64,000 bases of DNA from Peribacillus glennii (GCF_003429105.1 NZ_QVTD01000005.1:1-64000); one strand, 5' to 3'. Positions 1 to 7,667 are shown, counted from the stretch's first letter. Program-made: numbers and translations. Notes: generated by a model not told the origin, from the letters alone.

Positions 1-19
1 ATCAAACTCTCCGAAGAAA
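1..19 (-). rRNA. 16S rRNA, 5' tip only (gene runs off the left edge)
   Basis: Read on the minus strand the first bases give TTCGGAGAGTTTGAT, which is the conserved 5' start of bacterial 16S rRNA just before the CCTGGCTCAG block. Only about 19 bases are inside the window; the rest of the gene and probably a whole rrn operon lie to the left. The upstream leader, boxA-like element and promoter at 81-168 support the call. The exact mature 5' end is estimated from the B. subtilis pattern. Confidence 0.85.
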
Positions 20-80
20 TGTTTGAATAGCTCATTTTTGCTTTTAATGTCTGTGCTGACTAAAAAAACGTTGGCGCTTT

Positions 81-104
81 GTTTTGTTCAGTTTTCAAAG
101 AGCA
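81..104 (-). promoter_or_regulatory. rRNA leader boxA-like antitermination element
   Basis: On the minus strand this reads TGCTCTTTGAAAACTGAAC followed by AAAAC. TGCTCTTTGAAAACTGAAC is the familiar element of Bacillus rRNA leaders, where Nus factors assemble to prevent premature termination. It lies between the promoter at 140-168 and the 16S start, as expected. Confidence 0.75.
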
Positions 105-139
105 ATTTCTTTGTCGTTTCTCTCAGAAGCGACTTTATC

Positions 140-168
140 ATCATAACACCACTCACTCACTATGTCAA
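140..168 (-). promoter_or_regulatory. Sigma-A promoter of the rrn operon
   Basis: On the minus strand a perfect -35 TTGACA (163-168) and a -10 TATGAT (140-145) are separated by exactly 17 bp. Transcription would start near 133 and run through an approximately 115-nt leader into the 16S gene. The region further upstream (170-300) is very A+T-rich, consistent with an UP element, but no second promoter is clear. Confidence 0.8.
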
Positions 169-419
169 CATCCAGTTTTAAATGTTTATTAAGTATGTTG
201 TGAAGCGTGTAAGCTTTCGTCTTAGCGACAATAAATAATATATCATGCTGAAAATACTTTTGCAATATATTTTTTCAACATCAATAAGTTTTATTACACA
301 CGGGTTTTCTTTTTTATTTTCACTAAAAGTGCATAAAGGTTTTTCTCTATTGTCTTTACCGCATAATTGTGAAGGAAAGCGAATATTATTATTTATACAT
401 TAAATACTGGGGGGAAGCA

Positions 420-602
420 ATGGACTTGGTACTAGTCGGACTAATCGTTTCGTTTATTATGTGTTTATATTTGTTTAGCATTGCATTTTTGGAAGCAATG
501 AAAATCAGCAATCAAGAGGGAAAAGTCAGAGGCTCAACATTAATTATGAGCGTGTCAATGGCGTTCATCTTTACTCGCTTTATATATGTTTTTTATGAAT
601 AA
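420..602 (+). CDS. Small membrane protein of unknown function
   Basis: A 60-residue protein with two hydrophobic segments (about residues 3-22 and 40-58) separated by a short charged loop. I do not recognise a family. The ATG at 420 is chosen because a run of six G (409-414) sits 5 nt upstream; an in-frame GTG at 369 lacks a ribosome binding site. The stop codon touches the left half of an inverted repeat (601-612) whose partner lies at 1504-1515 beyond an insertion element, so its terminator appears to have been split. It shares no operon with neighbours. Confidence 0.6.
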   Translation: MDLVLVGLIVSFIMCLYLFSIAFLEAMKISNQEGKVRGSTLIMSVSMAFIFTRFIYVFYE

Positions 603-612
603 AAGCAGTAAG
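601..612 (+). terminator. Left arm of a terminator split by an insertion element
   Basis: AAAAGCAGTAAG here is the exact reverse complement of CTTACTGCTTTT at 1504-1515. Together they would make a 12-bp bidirectional terminator between the small membrane gene (ends 602) and the EamA gene (ends 1537). The IS remnant at about 626-1501 lies in what would have been the loop. Confidence 0.65.
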
Positions 613-686
613 TTGAATTTCAGGCTGAAGTGACCCCAAAAAGTTAGAGTTTTATATTAAGGAGCTGATTGGCAGGTATGGATACG

Positions 687-958
687 GTATTGAACCGGGC
701 TCATGCCTGCCAATTTTTACTTGATACGCTTGTTATAATAATAATAGATATATTTTTCAATTCTCTTCTTTAATTCCTCCAATGAGTACAGTGCTTCTCC
801 ATAATACATTTCTTGTTTCAGTAACCCGAAAAAGTTCTCCATCGGTGAATTATCTAAATAGTTCCCTTTTCCCGACATACTCTGCAACACCTTATATTCC
901 TTGAGTGTCTTTCCCCATCTATTATGTTGATAATGACTCCCCTTGATTAGAATGTACA
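687..958 (-). pseudogene. IS150-type transposase OrfB, C-terminal remnant
   Basis: The minus strand encodes the typical C-terminal end of an IS3-family integrase: a segment SPMENFFGLLKQEMYYGEAL carrying the catalytic Glu, then a Lys/Arg/Tyr-rich helix ending NNKRIK. An in-frame TAA follows NKRIK, after which the usual tail (KLAGMSPVQYR) continues as untranslated relic. Upstream, the position of the conserved HSDQG is altered to ILIKG, so the second catalytic Asp is gone. The N-terminal half of OrfB is missing. Not functional. Confidence 0.8.
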
Positions 959-1110
959 GTAGTTCTGTACTTTGAATCTTTTACAATTTTGGGGTTTCCG
1001 TTAGAGGTGTGAGGGCTAATTCTAAGGGTGGGCGCATACTTATCCCATACGAAAAAAATTTACTTTTTCTGTTCTTATCTTTATCAGACATGGATGGGCG
1101 TCCTTTAGGT

Positions 1111-1449
1111 TTATTTTAGGACTTCAACACCCCTTTCATGAAAAGCTTTCTTCCATAAAGCTATCCTAGGAGGATCTGTTAAACCAAAATGAAGGGCTGT
1201 TTCCGTTTCTGAACAACCTGTTCTCTTCATAAAGCTAAATACTTCGACCTTGAATTGAACAGAATAGGTTACCCTGTTTTTCTTCCTTCTTAATCCTTTC
1301 TCTCCGAATTTCTCATATATTTCTACCCATCTCAAAATTGGAGCACTGTCTTTCATACCATACTTTTTAGCTAGTTGGTTATATGACAATTTCCCTTCTT
1401 GATACTCTTTAACTAACAGTAATTTAAATTGTTCACTAAATTCAGCCAT
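1111..1449 (-). pseudogene. IS150-type OrfA (helix-turn-helix) remnant
   Basis: Reads as a 112-residue protein with two helix-turn-helix modules (about residues 15-45 and 60-105), as in OrfA of IS150-type elements, which binds the element ends. The ATG at 1449 follows GGGGTG. The frame stops after GVEVLK, where intact relatives continue with a Lys-rich stretch and a leucine-zipper-like coiled coil into the frameshift with OrfB. The continuation PKGRPSMSDKDKNRKSK is still visible just past the stop. Probably inactive because OrfB is lost. Confidence 0.7.
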
Positions 1450-1456
1450 AAAAATA

Positions 1457-1494
1457 CACCCCAAAAGTTAGCGTTCACTCTAACTTTTGGGGTG
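1457..1494. repeat. 15-bp-arm inverted repeat at the IS right end
   Basis: CACCCCAAAAGTTAG and CTAACTTTTGGGGTG flank an 8-nt loop. The outer arm is the right terminal repeat of the element; the inner arm is a second copy pointing the other way. On the minus strand the hairpin is followed by TATTTTT, so it could also act as a terminator for transcripts leaving the EamA gene. Confidence 0.6.
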
Positions 1495-1503
1495 CAGTAC
1501 CGG

Positions 1504-1515
1504 CTTACTGCTTTT
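1504..1515 (-). terminator. Right arm of the split terminator
   Basis: CTTACTGCTTTT, exact complement of 601-612. It lies 22 bp beyond the stop of the EamA gene, where a terminator would be expected. Confidence 0.6.
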
Positions 1516-1536
1516 CCCATCCCCAAGCATTTTCTT

Positions 1537-2457
1537 TTAAATGTCGTTTTTGTTTTGCCCGCTAACCGCATCGTTCGCCGCTCTCATTTTGTTTTCATTT
1601 TTCAGATACATAATAAGACCAGCGATAATGACAAAGCCTCCCAGGCCTTGAGTCCAGACTATCTTCTCTCCTAATAGAAGGTAGGCCAGGATTGAAGCGC
1701 CAATCGGTTCCATTAAAATTGCCATGGAAATCGTTGTGGTGCTCAACCACTTTAATGACCAATTAAAAAGGGAGTGTCCCAATAAATTTGGAAATACCGC
1801 AAGCAGGACAAAATAAATCCAATCAGCCGCAGGGTATGGTGCCAGTGATTCTCCTGTTAAGATTACATACAACAATAAAGTTACAGTGCTTACCGTGTAC
1901 ACAACAAATGTATAGGTTACCGATGATATCCTTTTTCTTACCGACTGTCCGAATAATAAATACCCAGTGACAAGTGCACAAGCAATTAGCGCAAGAACAT
2001 CGCCCCAAAGAGCAAGGCCGCTTATTTGAAGGTCACCCCATCCGATCACGATACTTCCGCCAATCGCAATGATCCCACTTAAAATGGTCCGAATCGAAAC
2101 GCGGTCTTTAAAAAACAAAAAAGCTCCTACAAAAGCAAATAACGGCTGAAGGGTTACTAACACGGTAGAACTGGCAACTGATGTGTAATCCAATGATTCA
2201 AACCACAGTATGAAATGAAAAGCCAAAAAAACGCCCGCAAGAATGGAGAAACAAAAATCCTTTTTTCCAAGCTTCAATAATTCATGTATGTTTCTGCTGG
2301 ATAAAAAAGGGATCGTCAAGCACACTGAGAAAAGTAAGCGGTAGAAAGCTATAACGGCGGAGGGGGCCGTAGAAAATTTAACTAAAATGGCTGAAGCAGA
2401 AACGGATGCCACCCCGATGGCCAGCGCTAAATATGGATTGAACATTGGTTCTTGCAT
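1537..2457 (-). CDS. EamA-family (drug/metabolite superfamily) transporter
   Basis: A 306-residue protein with about ten hydrophobic segments in two homologous EamA halves (about residues 10-145 and 155-290), as in the DMT superfamily of inner-membrane permeases. An internal motif GWGDLQISGLALWGDVLALI marks the junction. The C-terminal tail is basic and hydrophilic. The ATG is preceded by AGAAAGGAAAT. Substrate cannot be told from sequence; relatives export amino acids or metabolites. It is divergent from the MgtC-type gene and convergent with the IS remnant. Confidence 0.85.
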   Translation of the reverse strand: MQEPMFNPYLALAIGVASVSASAILVKFSTAPSAVIAFYRLLFSVCLTIPFLSSRNIHELLKLGKKDFCFSILAGVFLAFHFILWFESLDYTSVASSTVLVTLQPLFAFVGAFLFFKDRVSIRTILSGIIAIGGSIVIGWGDLQISGLALWGDVLALIACALVTGYLLFGQSVRKRISSVTYTFVVYTVSTVTLLLYVILTGESLAPYPAADWIYFVLLAVFPNLLGHSLFNWSLKWLSTTTISMAILMEPIGASILAYLLLGEKIVWTQGLGGFVIIAGLIMYLKNENKMRAANDAVSGQNKNDI

Positions 2458-2626
2458 TTATATTTCCTTTCTATAATAATGTTTTAATTAAACCTGTTAT
2501 CCATTGTAATCTTTAATTTTCATGGCAACAATTTATATTTTCATAGATTTAAGTATGTTAATTTTGGGTATAAGGAAAAATTAATCAGCAGGAAATTTCA
2601 CTAATGGAGGATGGACGGTGTAGCAT

Positions 2627-3340
2627 ATGGCAATGGAATGGATATTTGACCCTGAATTAGAAATTCAAATATTGATAAAGCTCGGAATTTCGGCAGTATT
2701 GGGTTTAATAATTGGTATCGAGCGAGAGATGAAAAGAAAACCTGTTGGCTTAAAAACCACATTGGTCATTTCAATAATAAGCTGTTTGCTCACAGTTGTC
2801 TCAATTGAATCTGCCTACATGTTTCCCGGGAGTGATGATCTAAATGTTACGATGGACCCTTTGCGTCTAGCTGCACAAATTGTTTCCGGCATCGGTTTTT
2901 TGGGAGCGGGTGTAATTCTTCGCCGTGACAATAACAGCATTTCGGGATTAACGACAGCTGCCATCATCTGGGGAGCAGCAGGAATTGGAATAGGAGTAGG
3001 CGCAGGTTTTTATATCGAATCAATTGCCGGAGTTATTTTATTAATTATCAGCGTAGAGATCATTCCCGCTACACTAAAGGTAATCGGACCGAAACAGCTG
3101 AGAGAGAAAGAAATCATGCTAAAGCTTATCATCCATGAAAAAGAGGATATTGCCAAGGTGATGGAAATGATACAAGAGAATAAGATTTCAGTGAAAAATA
3201 TCCGTATTAAGGACCTTGATGAGAACCGGCATTCGGTTCAACTCAGAATTACAGTCGACCAAAAACTAAAAACGACAGACGTGTATTATACGGTCTCCAA
3301 TATTGAGGAAATAGCCAAGGTTGAAATTGAAAACCTTTAA
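2627..3340 (+). CDS. MgtC/SapB-family membrane protein
   Basis: A 237-residue protein. The N-terminal 140 residues carry the MgtC pattern: LGLIIGIEREMKRKPVGLKT (about 24-43) and AAQIVSGIGFLGAGVILRR (about 85-103), followed by GLTTAAIIWGAAGIGIGVG, with four to five membrane segments. The C-terminal 80 residues form a soluble ACT-like domain. MgtC proteins are linked to Mg2+ limitation and F-ATPase modulation in some bacteria; here the role is inferred. GGAGG at 2606-2610 is 16 nt before the ATG at 2627, an unusually long spacing; the in-frame ATG at 2633 is even further away. Confidence 0.85.
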   Translation: MAMEWIFDPELEIQILIKLGISAVLGLIIGIEREMKRKPVGLKTTLVISIISCLLTVVSIESAYMFPGSDDLNVTMDPLRLAAQIVSGIGFLGAGVILRRDNNSISGLTTAAIIWGAAGIGIGVGAGFYIESIAGVILLIISVEIIPATLKVIGPKQLREKEIMLKLIIHEKEDIAKVMEMIQENKISVKNIRIKDLDENRHSVQLRITVDQKLKTTDVYYTVSNIEEIAKVEIENL

Positions 3341-3386
3341 CTGCCGTTGCATTTTGCATAGCTTTAATTTTTTTTATAAAACTATC

Positions 3387-3415
3387 TTGACTTTTCCCCA
3401 GCACATAGCTAAAAT
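3387..3415 (+). promoter_or_regulatory. Sigma-A promoter of the tRNA-Ala gene
   Basis: TTGACT (3387-3392) and TAAAAT (3410-3415) with a 17-bp spacer. The predicted start near 3422 is about 12 nt before the tRNA. Confidence 0.65.
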
Positions 3416-3433
3416 AAATCTTGTGACTTACAC

Positions 3434-3506
3434 GGGGCATTAGCTCAGCTGGGAGAGCGCTACGCTGGCAGCGTAGAGGTCAGCGGTTCGAGCCCGCTAT
3501 GCTCCA
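3434..3506 (+). tRNA. tRNA-Ala (anticodon GGC)
   Basis: A 73-nt cloverleaf. The acceptor arms GGGGCAT and ATGCTCC pair over 7 bp, including the G3-U70 wobble that identifies alanine tRNAs. The D arm starts TAGCTCAGCTGGGAGAGC, the anticodon stem CTACG/CGTAG encloses loop CTGGCAG with anticodon GGC, and the T arm contains GGTTCGAGCC. The discriminator base is A; CCA is not encoded. A promoter lies upstream and a terminator directly downstream, so it is a single-gene unit. Confidence 0.95.
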
Positions 3507-3510
3507 TTCC

Positions 3511-3539
3511 AAAAACCCTTGAGAAATCAAGGGTTTTTT
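3511..3539 (+). terminator. Terminator of the tRNA-Ala gene
   Basis: AACCCTTGA, loop GAAA, TCAAGGGTT followed by T-rich sequence, starting 5 nt after the tRNA. Confidence 0.85.
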
Positions 3540-3540
3540 C

Positions 3541-4260
3541 TTATGTAACTAGAGATCTGCAATATTTAAAGTTCAGCATTACGGTTCCAATAAAAAGTTC
3601 TTGCTGTTTTCTTTCTTCCTATGGTGGTACAACAAACAGATATAGTCACATGTATGTCCGGTCACAACAAACTGGACGTAAATGATACAATTCATGACGG
3701 CAAAATTTTATCCTTCTCCTGTACCTCACTTATTTATATTCAAAGGCCCCATTATTGCTATATTATTTGCTCTTGTCAAGATTGCTTTATTATATAAATA
3801 TTACAACCAGTGACTTGAAGATTCGGCTGCCATACTGGCAGCCTTTTTCTGTTGCACTAAATGCAAGGTTACTACATAGAAGGGAATTTTTCCTTTCTTA
3901 TCGAAATAACAAAAGGAGTAAAATACCCTGTCAAATAGGAGTTGATGAGCGATCTAAAAAATCATTCAGCATTCTATAAATCAGATATTTCATTTACTAA
4001 AGAACTTGAGGCAAGAGAAGATCTACTCTGAGTGGGGAATTTCATGTCAAAATGCAAGGGACTTACATAAGGCCTGGAGATCTAATTAAAGCATGTCATG
4101 GAGGCAGCCTCTCATAACGCAATTCGGCATGCATTGAACAATCAATCCGCTTGCAATCTTTTGAAGTTTGAGGAGCAGAAAAGCTGGCACCATAGTCAGG
4201 CATCGGCAGTTCAGAATGCATTATCGTAATGCAAAATTGATATTTTGAGGAGGAATATAA
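3541..4260. other. Gene-poor region with decayed reading frames
   Basis: I find no convincing gene. Several short frames with fair ribosome binding sites occur (28 codons from the ATG at 3944, 21 codons near 4053, 43 codons at 4098-4229), but they are in different frames and read like fragments of a decayed gene I cannot identify. It contains a strong terminator-like hairpin at 3825-3848. It lies between an intact tRNA and a degraded tRNA half-copy, so it may be a relic of an integrated element. Confidence 0.4.
3825..3848 (+). terminator. Rho-independent terminator-like hairpin
   Basis: GGCTGCCA, loop TAC, TGGCAGCC, then TTTTT. Perfect 8-bp GC-rich stem. No gene upstream of it is intact, so it probably ended a gene now lost. 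A similar hairpin built on the same GGCTGCC core lies at 5158-5179. Confidence 0.7.
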
Positions 4261-5049
4261 ATGGAGCATATTATCGTGGATACACAGAATGGAGTTCGCA
4301 CCTTGACACTAAACAGGCCAGAGTGCCTCAATGCCGTCAATGATAAACTTAGTAATGAGATTATCCAGGCTATTGCGGAGGCATCGGCTGACGACGAAGT
4401 TCGTGTCATTGTTATAACCGGGAGTGGTAGAGGTTTTTGTGCAGGTCTTGACCTGTCTGATTATGCGAAGAGAGATACATCCATCTATTCCCGTCATAAA
4501 AAATTAGATGACTTGGGCTGGGTTGGTCATCAAGCGTTAGGTATCGTTCAATGTGATAAACCGGTCATTGCTGCGATTAATGGGATAGCTGCGGGCGCAG
4601 GACTCGCCCTGGCTCTTGCATGCGACATGCGCTTTATGTCTGCTGGCGCAAGGGTAACAGCCGGGTACATACGACGTGGTCTTAGCCCCGATGCGGGAAT
4701 GACCTATTTTTTACCTCGTTTGGTAGGAACCGCCAAAGCTGCGGAATTGATATATACAGGGCGGGACATCTATCCCGAAGAAGCCGAGCGGATCGGTTTG
4801 GTAAACGGAATATTCCCTGATGAAGAATTTCAAGATAGAATTATGAGTTTTGCGAGGGAATTAGCGGAAGGTCCACCCGTTGCGATGACATTTTCCAAAA
4901 GATTGCTTGCGGCAAGCCCTGATTTGGATCTTACGACTATTTTAAAACAAGAGTACGCTTCCATCAAAGTTTGTTTCGGAACAAAAGACGTCAATGAAGG
5001 GGTTAAAGCCTTTGCCGAGAAAAGGAAACCCGTTTTCCGGGGCGAGTAA
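4261..5049 (+). CDS. Enoyl-CoA hydratase/isomerase family protein, PaaG-like
   Basis: A 262-residue crotonase-fold protein. The oxyanion-hole segments FCAGLDL (about 59-65) and GIAAGAGL (about 108-115) bind the CoA thioester. The classical hydratase glutamates are not present: the first falls in GAGLALALA with no acid, and the second is replaced by Asp144 in GLSPDAG. An Asp at this place is characteristic of PaaG-type isomerases acting on ring-epoxide or enoyl-CoA substrates. GAGGAGG lies 7 nt before the ATG. It stands alone between terminators with no catabolic operon, so the pathway is unknown; substrate assignment is tentative. Confidence 0.85.
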   Translation: MEHIIVDTQNGVRTLTLNRPECLNAVNDKLSNEIIQAIAEASADDEVRVIVITGSGRGFCAGLDLSDYAKRDTSIYSRHKKLDDLGWVGHQALGIVQCDKPVIAAINGIAAGAGLALALACDMRFMSAGARVTAGYIRRGLSPDAGMTYFLPRLVGTAKAAELIYTGRDIYPEEAERIGLVNGIFPDEEFQDRIMSFARELAEGPPVAMTFSKRLLAASPDLDLTTILKQEYASIKVCFGTKDVNEGVKAFAEKRKPVFRGE

Positions 5050-5157
5050 ATATATATCAAATAGTCGGCACACAAAATTCAGAGCTTAATTAGTGCAAGA
5101 TAATCGGGAGTGAAAACGATTTGTACTTGAACTTATGGGTCCTTTAGTTTAGTTACA

Positions 5158-5179
5158 GGCTGCCGTTTTGGCGGCTTTT
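5158..5179 (+). terminator. Terminator of the enoyl-CoA hydratase-like gene
   Basis: GGCTGCC, loop GTTTT, GGCGGC then TTTTC, about 110 bp after the stop codon. Confidence 0.7.
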
Positions 5180-5290
5180 CCTTGTTATATTGAACTGGGC
5201 AGGTAATTAAATAAGGGCTAAAAGGTGATAAACAATTTCATGATTTTATTTTTTGTTAAAAGGGAATGTAAATAATAAAAGGGTAAAAGT

Positions 5291-5428
5291 GTGGACCCCA
5301 TAATATTTGTAGCTATTGGTACTATTCTTTCTGTAGCATCGAATGTGAACAAGAGGAAATATTTTAGGATGAAAACGGCTTACTGGACTGTATTGAACCA
5401 GGACAGTATAATAATGGTAGCAAAGTAA
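5291..5428 (+). CDS. Possible 45-residue membrane peptide
   Basis: A GTG-started frame (MDPIIFVAIGTILSVASNVN then a basic stretch) with one hydrophobic segment at residues 3-18. AAGGG lies about 7-8 nt upstream. It precedes the membrane protein at 5473 by 44 bp on the same strand. No family is recognised and the frame is short, so it may be chance. Confidence 0.25.
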   Translation: MDPIIFVAIGTILSVASNVNKRKYFRMKTAYWTVLNQDSIIMVAK

Positions 5429-5472
5429 GGTTTTGCCCCACATTATAGATCCTACGAAAAGGAGTGATCGAT

Positions 5473-5907
5473 ATGACCCGCATAACCGAAAATGTAAACG
5501 CATACAAATTTCTTACACCTTTGCTTATATCCGGATTTTTCTTCTTCCTAAGTTTTTATTTACGCATTTTAAACGTCTACATTTATGTCTTCACACTTCC
5601 ATTCTATGCCCTATTCTTATTCATCTCTTTGTATCTTTTTTATCAAACGGACAAAAAAATGAAAAACCATGGCGAAAAAAATTGGAGCCGCTATTCCTTT
5701 TATCACAATTGCGTCGGCATTTATTTTGTCTTATCCGTCGTTTTATTCTTCGTTTCAGTTTTTTATATCCCTTTCTACAATGATGGCGGACAACTATTCA
5801 TCTGGTACTGTGCTCCCATGAGTCTCCTATGTCTAATGAGTTTAATTAATTCCAGGAAGCGGTTAAAAGACAACACCATCGACCCGCCTGCGAAAACAGG
5901 TACATGA
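5473..5907 (+). CDS. Four-helix membrane protein of unknown function
   Basis: A 144-residue protein with four hydrophobic segments (about 13-33, 38-60, 83-105, 115-132), a charged middle loop (DKKMKNHGEKNW) and a short polar tail. I do not recognise the family. AAAGGAG at 5457-5463 is 9 nt before the ATG at 5473; an in-frame GTG at 5464 overlaps the ribosome binding site and is unlikely. A perfect terminator at 5945-5979 follows. Confidence 0.65.
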   Translation: MTRITENVNAYKFLTPLLISGFFFFLSFYLRILNVYIYVFTLPFYALFLFISLYLFYQTDKKMKNHGEKNWSRYSFYHNCVGIYFVLSVVLFFVSVFYIPFYNDGGQLFIWYCAPMSLLCLMSLINSRKRLKDNTIDPPAKTGT

Positions 5908-5944
5908 ATTTTGGGAATCCCATTCACTCCATTAATGTCAACAG

Positions 5945-5979
5945 ATAAAAAGACTGGGAAGCCAGCTCAGTCTTTTTAT
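5945..5979 (+). terminator. Bidirectional terminator hairpin
   Basis: ATAAAAAGACTG and CAGTCTTTTTAT form a perfect 12-bp stem; ends the membrane protein gene at 5473-5907. Confidence 0.85.
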
Positions 5980-5998
5980 CTCTGTAATATAGTATTTT

Positions 5999-6039
5999 CT
6001 GGCAGCATAGAGGTCACAGGATGAGCCGCTACACTCCAT
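5999..6039 (+). repeat. Degraded copy of the tRNA-Ala 3' half (candidate att scar)
   Basis: Starting CTGGCAGCATAGAGGTCA, this 41-base stretch aligns with the tRNA-Ala gene from the anticodon loop (3465) to the discriminator (3506), same orientation, with a few substitutions and two single-base gaps. The first 18 bases differ at only one place. It cannot fold as a tRNA. A 3' tRNA fragment downstream of the intact gene is the layout left by elements that integrate into tRNA 3' ends; no integrase remains between them. Confidence 0.7.
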
Positions 6040-6376
6040 CATTAAACTCTTAAAGCAGTATTGGTTCTAGGAGTTTTTAGTGTCCGGAATGACAGCAAAA
6101 CAATCACCGCCTGCGATTATCATCGAACTTTAAATTGCCCCGCAATTATATTTTACAAACCTCAACTATGCCGGCATTATTTCAATCAATTTTCACCCAC
6201 TTCCGCTTTGGACGCCGCTTCCCCAATAAACCCATTAAACACTTAACAATCCGAAAATCAAAAACCTGCCATAAAGTTGCACACCATAGTAAACAGATAT
6301 TGCTAGCATAATTCACCATGGAATTTCTAATCATAATCAGGAATCAGTTTTTATACAAAAGGAGGTAATGGGATAA
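6040..6376. other. Intergenic region without a recognisable gene
   Basis: No supported gene, RNA or hairpin seen. A 61-codon frame at 6061-6246 has no ribosome binding site and an unprotein-like composition. Confidence 0.5.
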
Positions 6377-6529
6377 ATGAGCAAAGACAATCAGAGTCAT
6401 ATGATACATTCGCAATATGTTGATAAAAAGATTGATCAACTTGAGTCACAACAAAAAAATCAGAAAAATAAAACAAGCACTACAAATGAGATTCAGCCAA
6501 TGGCAACTGAGGATGGGTTGACACAATAA
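6377..6529 (+). CDS. Small hydrophilic protein of unknown function
   Basis: A 50-residue protein, very polar, rich in Gln, Lys, Asn and Ser, with a predicted helical middle (VDKKIDQLESQQKNQKNK). GGAGG at 6361-6365 lies 11 nt upstream, a little long; an ATG closer to it (6368) stops after two codons. A good terminator follows at 6542-6573, which supports a real transcript. No family is recognised; small polar proteins of this kind are common in spore formers, but nothing specific shows that here. Confidence 0.5.
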   Translation: MSKDNQSHMIHSQYVDKKIDQLESQQKNQKNKTSTTNEIQPMATEDGLTQ

Positions 6530-6541
6530 CGACCCTCACAA

Positions 6542-6573
6542 GCCCTGCTGGCGCATATATGCTGGCAGGGTTT
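6542..6573 (+). terminator. Terminator after the small hydrophilic protein
   Basis: CCCTGCTGGC and GCTGGCAGGG pair over 10 bp (two G-U) around loop GCATATAT, followed by TTTCGT. Confidence 0.7.
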
Positions 6574-6777
6574 CGTCTAACCTCTGTTAGAGCTATCACA
6601 AGAAGTATGTTAGCCTTGGGAATCATCCGGATATCTCCACTTTCTAGGGTTCAAGATGTTTATTCCTCAATAGATTCGAACCATCCAAGCTTTATCAATT
6701 ACTCCCCCATTTGATCAGGCCTTCCTTTTTTCCGCTTCCCACCCTTATGCAGATTGCACCCCGGCCACTTTCGCATG

Positions 6778-6822
6778 AAAAAAAAGCGGATCTTTGTCAC
6801 AAAACAAAGGCCCGCTTTTTTA
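6778..6822 (-). terminator. Terminator of yeeI
   Basis: On the minus strand AAAAAGCGG and CCGCTTTTT flank an inner CTTTGT/ACAAAG pair; directly downstream of the yeeI stop. Confidence 0.8.
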
Positions 6823-6825
6823 TAA

Positions 6826-7545
6826 TTAGTCACCTAAATCTACGTTGTGGTATACTTGCCGCACATCTTCCAAATCTTCCAATGCATCAATCATTTTTTC
6901 AAATTGTGCTTGTGCGTCCTCAGGAAGCGTTATATCACTTTGTGCAAGCATGGTTAGCTCTGCAACTGTAAAATCAGTAGTGCCGGCATTTTTGAACGCT
7001 TCTTGCACGGCATGGAACTGATCAGGCTCCGCATAAACGATCACCGTGTCGTCTTCTTCTATAATGTCACGTACATCCACATCTGCTTCCATCAAAAGTT
7101 CAAGGGCCTCTTCTGCTGTTTTGCCTTCAATGCCGATGACAGCTGTGGCATCAAACATATAGGCTACAGATCCGCTTACCCCCATATTACCGCCATTTTT
7201 GCCAAATGCAGCGCGCACATCCGATGCAGTGCGGTTCACATTATTAGTCAGTGCATCTACAATAACCATTGATCCATTTGGCCCAAAGCCTTCATAGCGA
7301 AGTTCGTCAAAGTTTTCTTCCGAACCGCCTTTTGCTTTTTCAATCGCACGGTCAATGATCGTTTTCGGTACATTGTAGGTTTTTGCACGCTCGAGTACGA
7401 CCCTCAATGCCTGGTTGGTTTCCGGATCCGGTTCACCCTGCCTCGCAGCCACATAAATCTCGCGGCCAAACTTTGCATATACACGGCTTGTATTTGCATC
7501 CTTTGACGCTTTCTTTTCTTTAATATTGTTCCACTTACGGCCCAT
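6826..7545 (-). CDS. yeeI: YebC/PmpR-family protein YeeI
   Basis: A 239-residue protein that starts [20 protein letters not shown], the distinctive N-terminus of B. subtilis YeeI, and carries the YebC core ([20 protein letters not shown], then [20 protein letters not shown]). The family was described as transcription regulators and more recently includes ribosome-associated factors that help translate proline-rich stretches; the role of this paralog is not settled. The ATG at 7545 gives the family length; the in-frame GTG at 7554 falls inside the purine-rich upstream region. Monocistronic with its own terminator. Confidence 0.92.
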   Translation of the reverse strand: MGRKWNNIKEKKASKDANTSRVYAKFGREIYVAARQGEPDPETNQALRVVLERAKTYNVPKTIIDRAIEKAKGGSEENFDELRYEGFGPNGSMVIVDALTNNVNRTASDVRAAFGKNGGNMGVSGSVAYMFDATAVIGIEGKTAEEALELLMEADVDVRDIIEEDDTVIVYAEPDQFHAVQEAFKNAGTTDFTVAELTMLAQSDITLPEDAQAQFEKMIDALEDLEDVRQVYHNVDLGD

Positions 7546-7667
7546 CGTGTTCACTCTCTTTCAACTTTAGATCTACTTTTATTAATTATTATGAATAAAG
7601 CGGCTGGTTCAACAGATTATATTATACATGATTCTTTATACCATTTACATTACAACCTGTTCTCTAT

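Larger units (their letters stand above)
626..1501 (-). mobile_element. Decayed IS3-family (IS150-type) insertion element
   Basis: About 876 bp, against the usual 1.3-1.5 kb of the group. Terminal repeats are visible: TGACCCCAAAAAGTTAGAGT at 631-650 and its complement-related GCACCCCAAAAGTTAGAGT on the minus strand near 1478-1496. It contains an OrfA-like reading frame (1111-1449) and only the C-terminal end of OrfB (about 687-958), so an internal segment is deleted. Candidate 3-bp target duplication GGC at 623-625 and 1502-1504. Inserted in the loop of a terminator. Confidence 0.8.

Noticed and set aside
3755-3979. 74-codon plus-strand frame
   Set aside because: It reads through a perfect terminator hairpin, has no ribosome binding site and an odd composition.
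4098-4229. 43-codon frame with fair composition
   Set aside because: No ribosome binding site and no family; kept only as part of a decayed region.
6061-6246. 61-codon frame
   Set aside because: No start signal, unprotein-like composition, directly after the tRNA relic.
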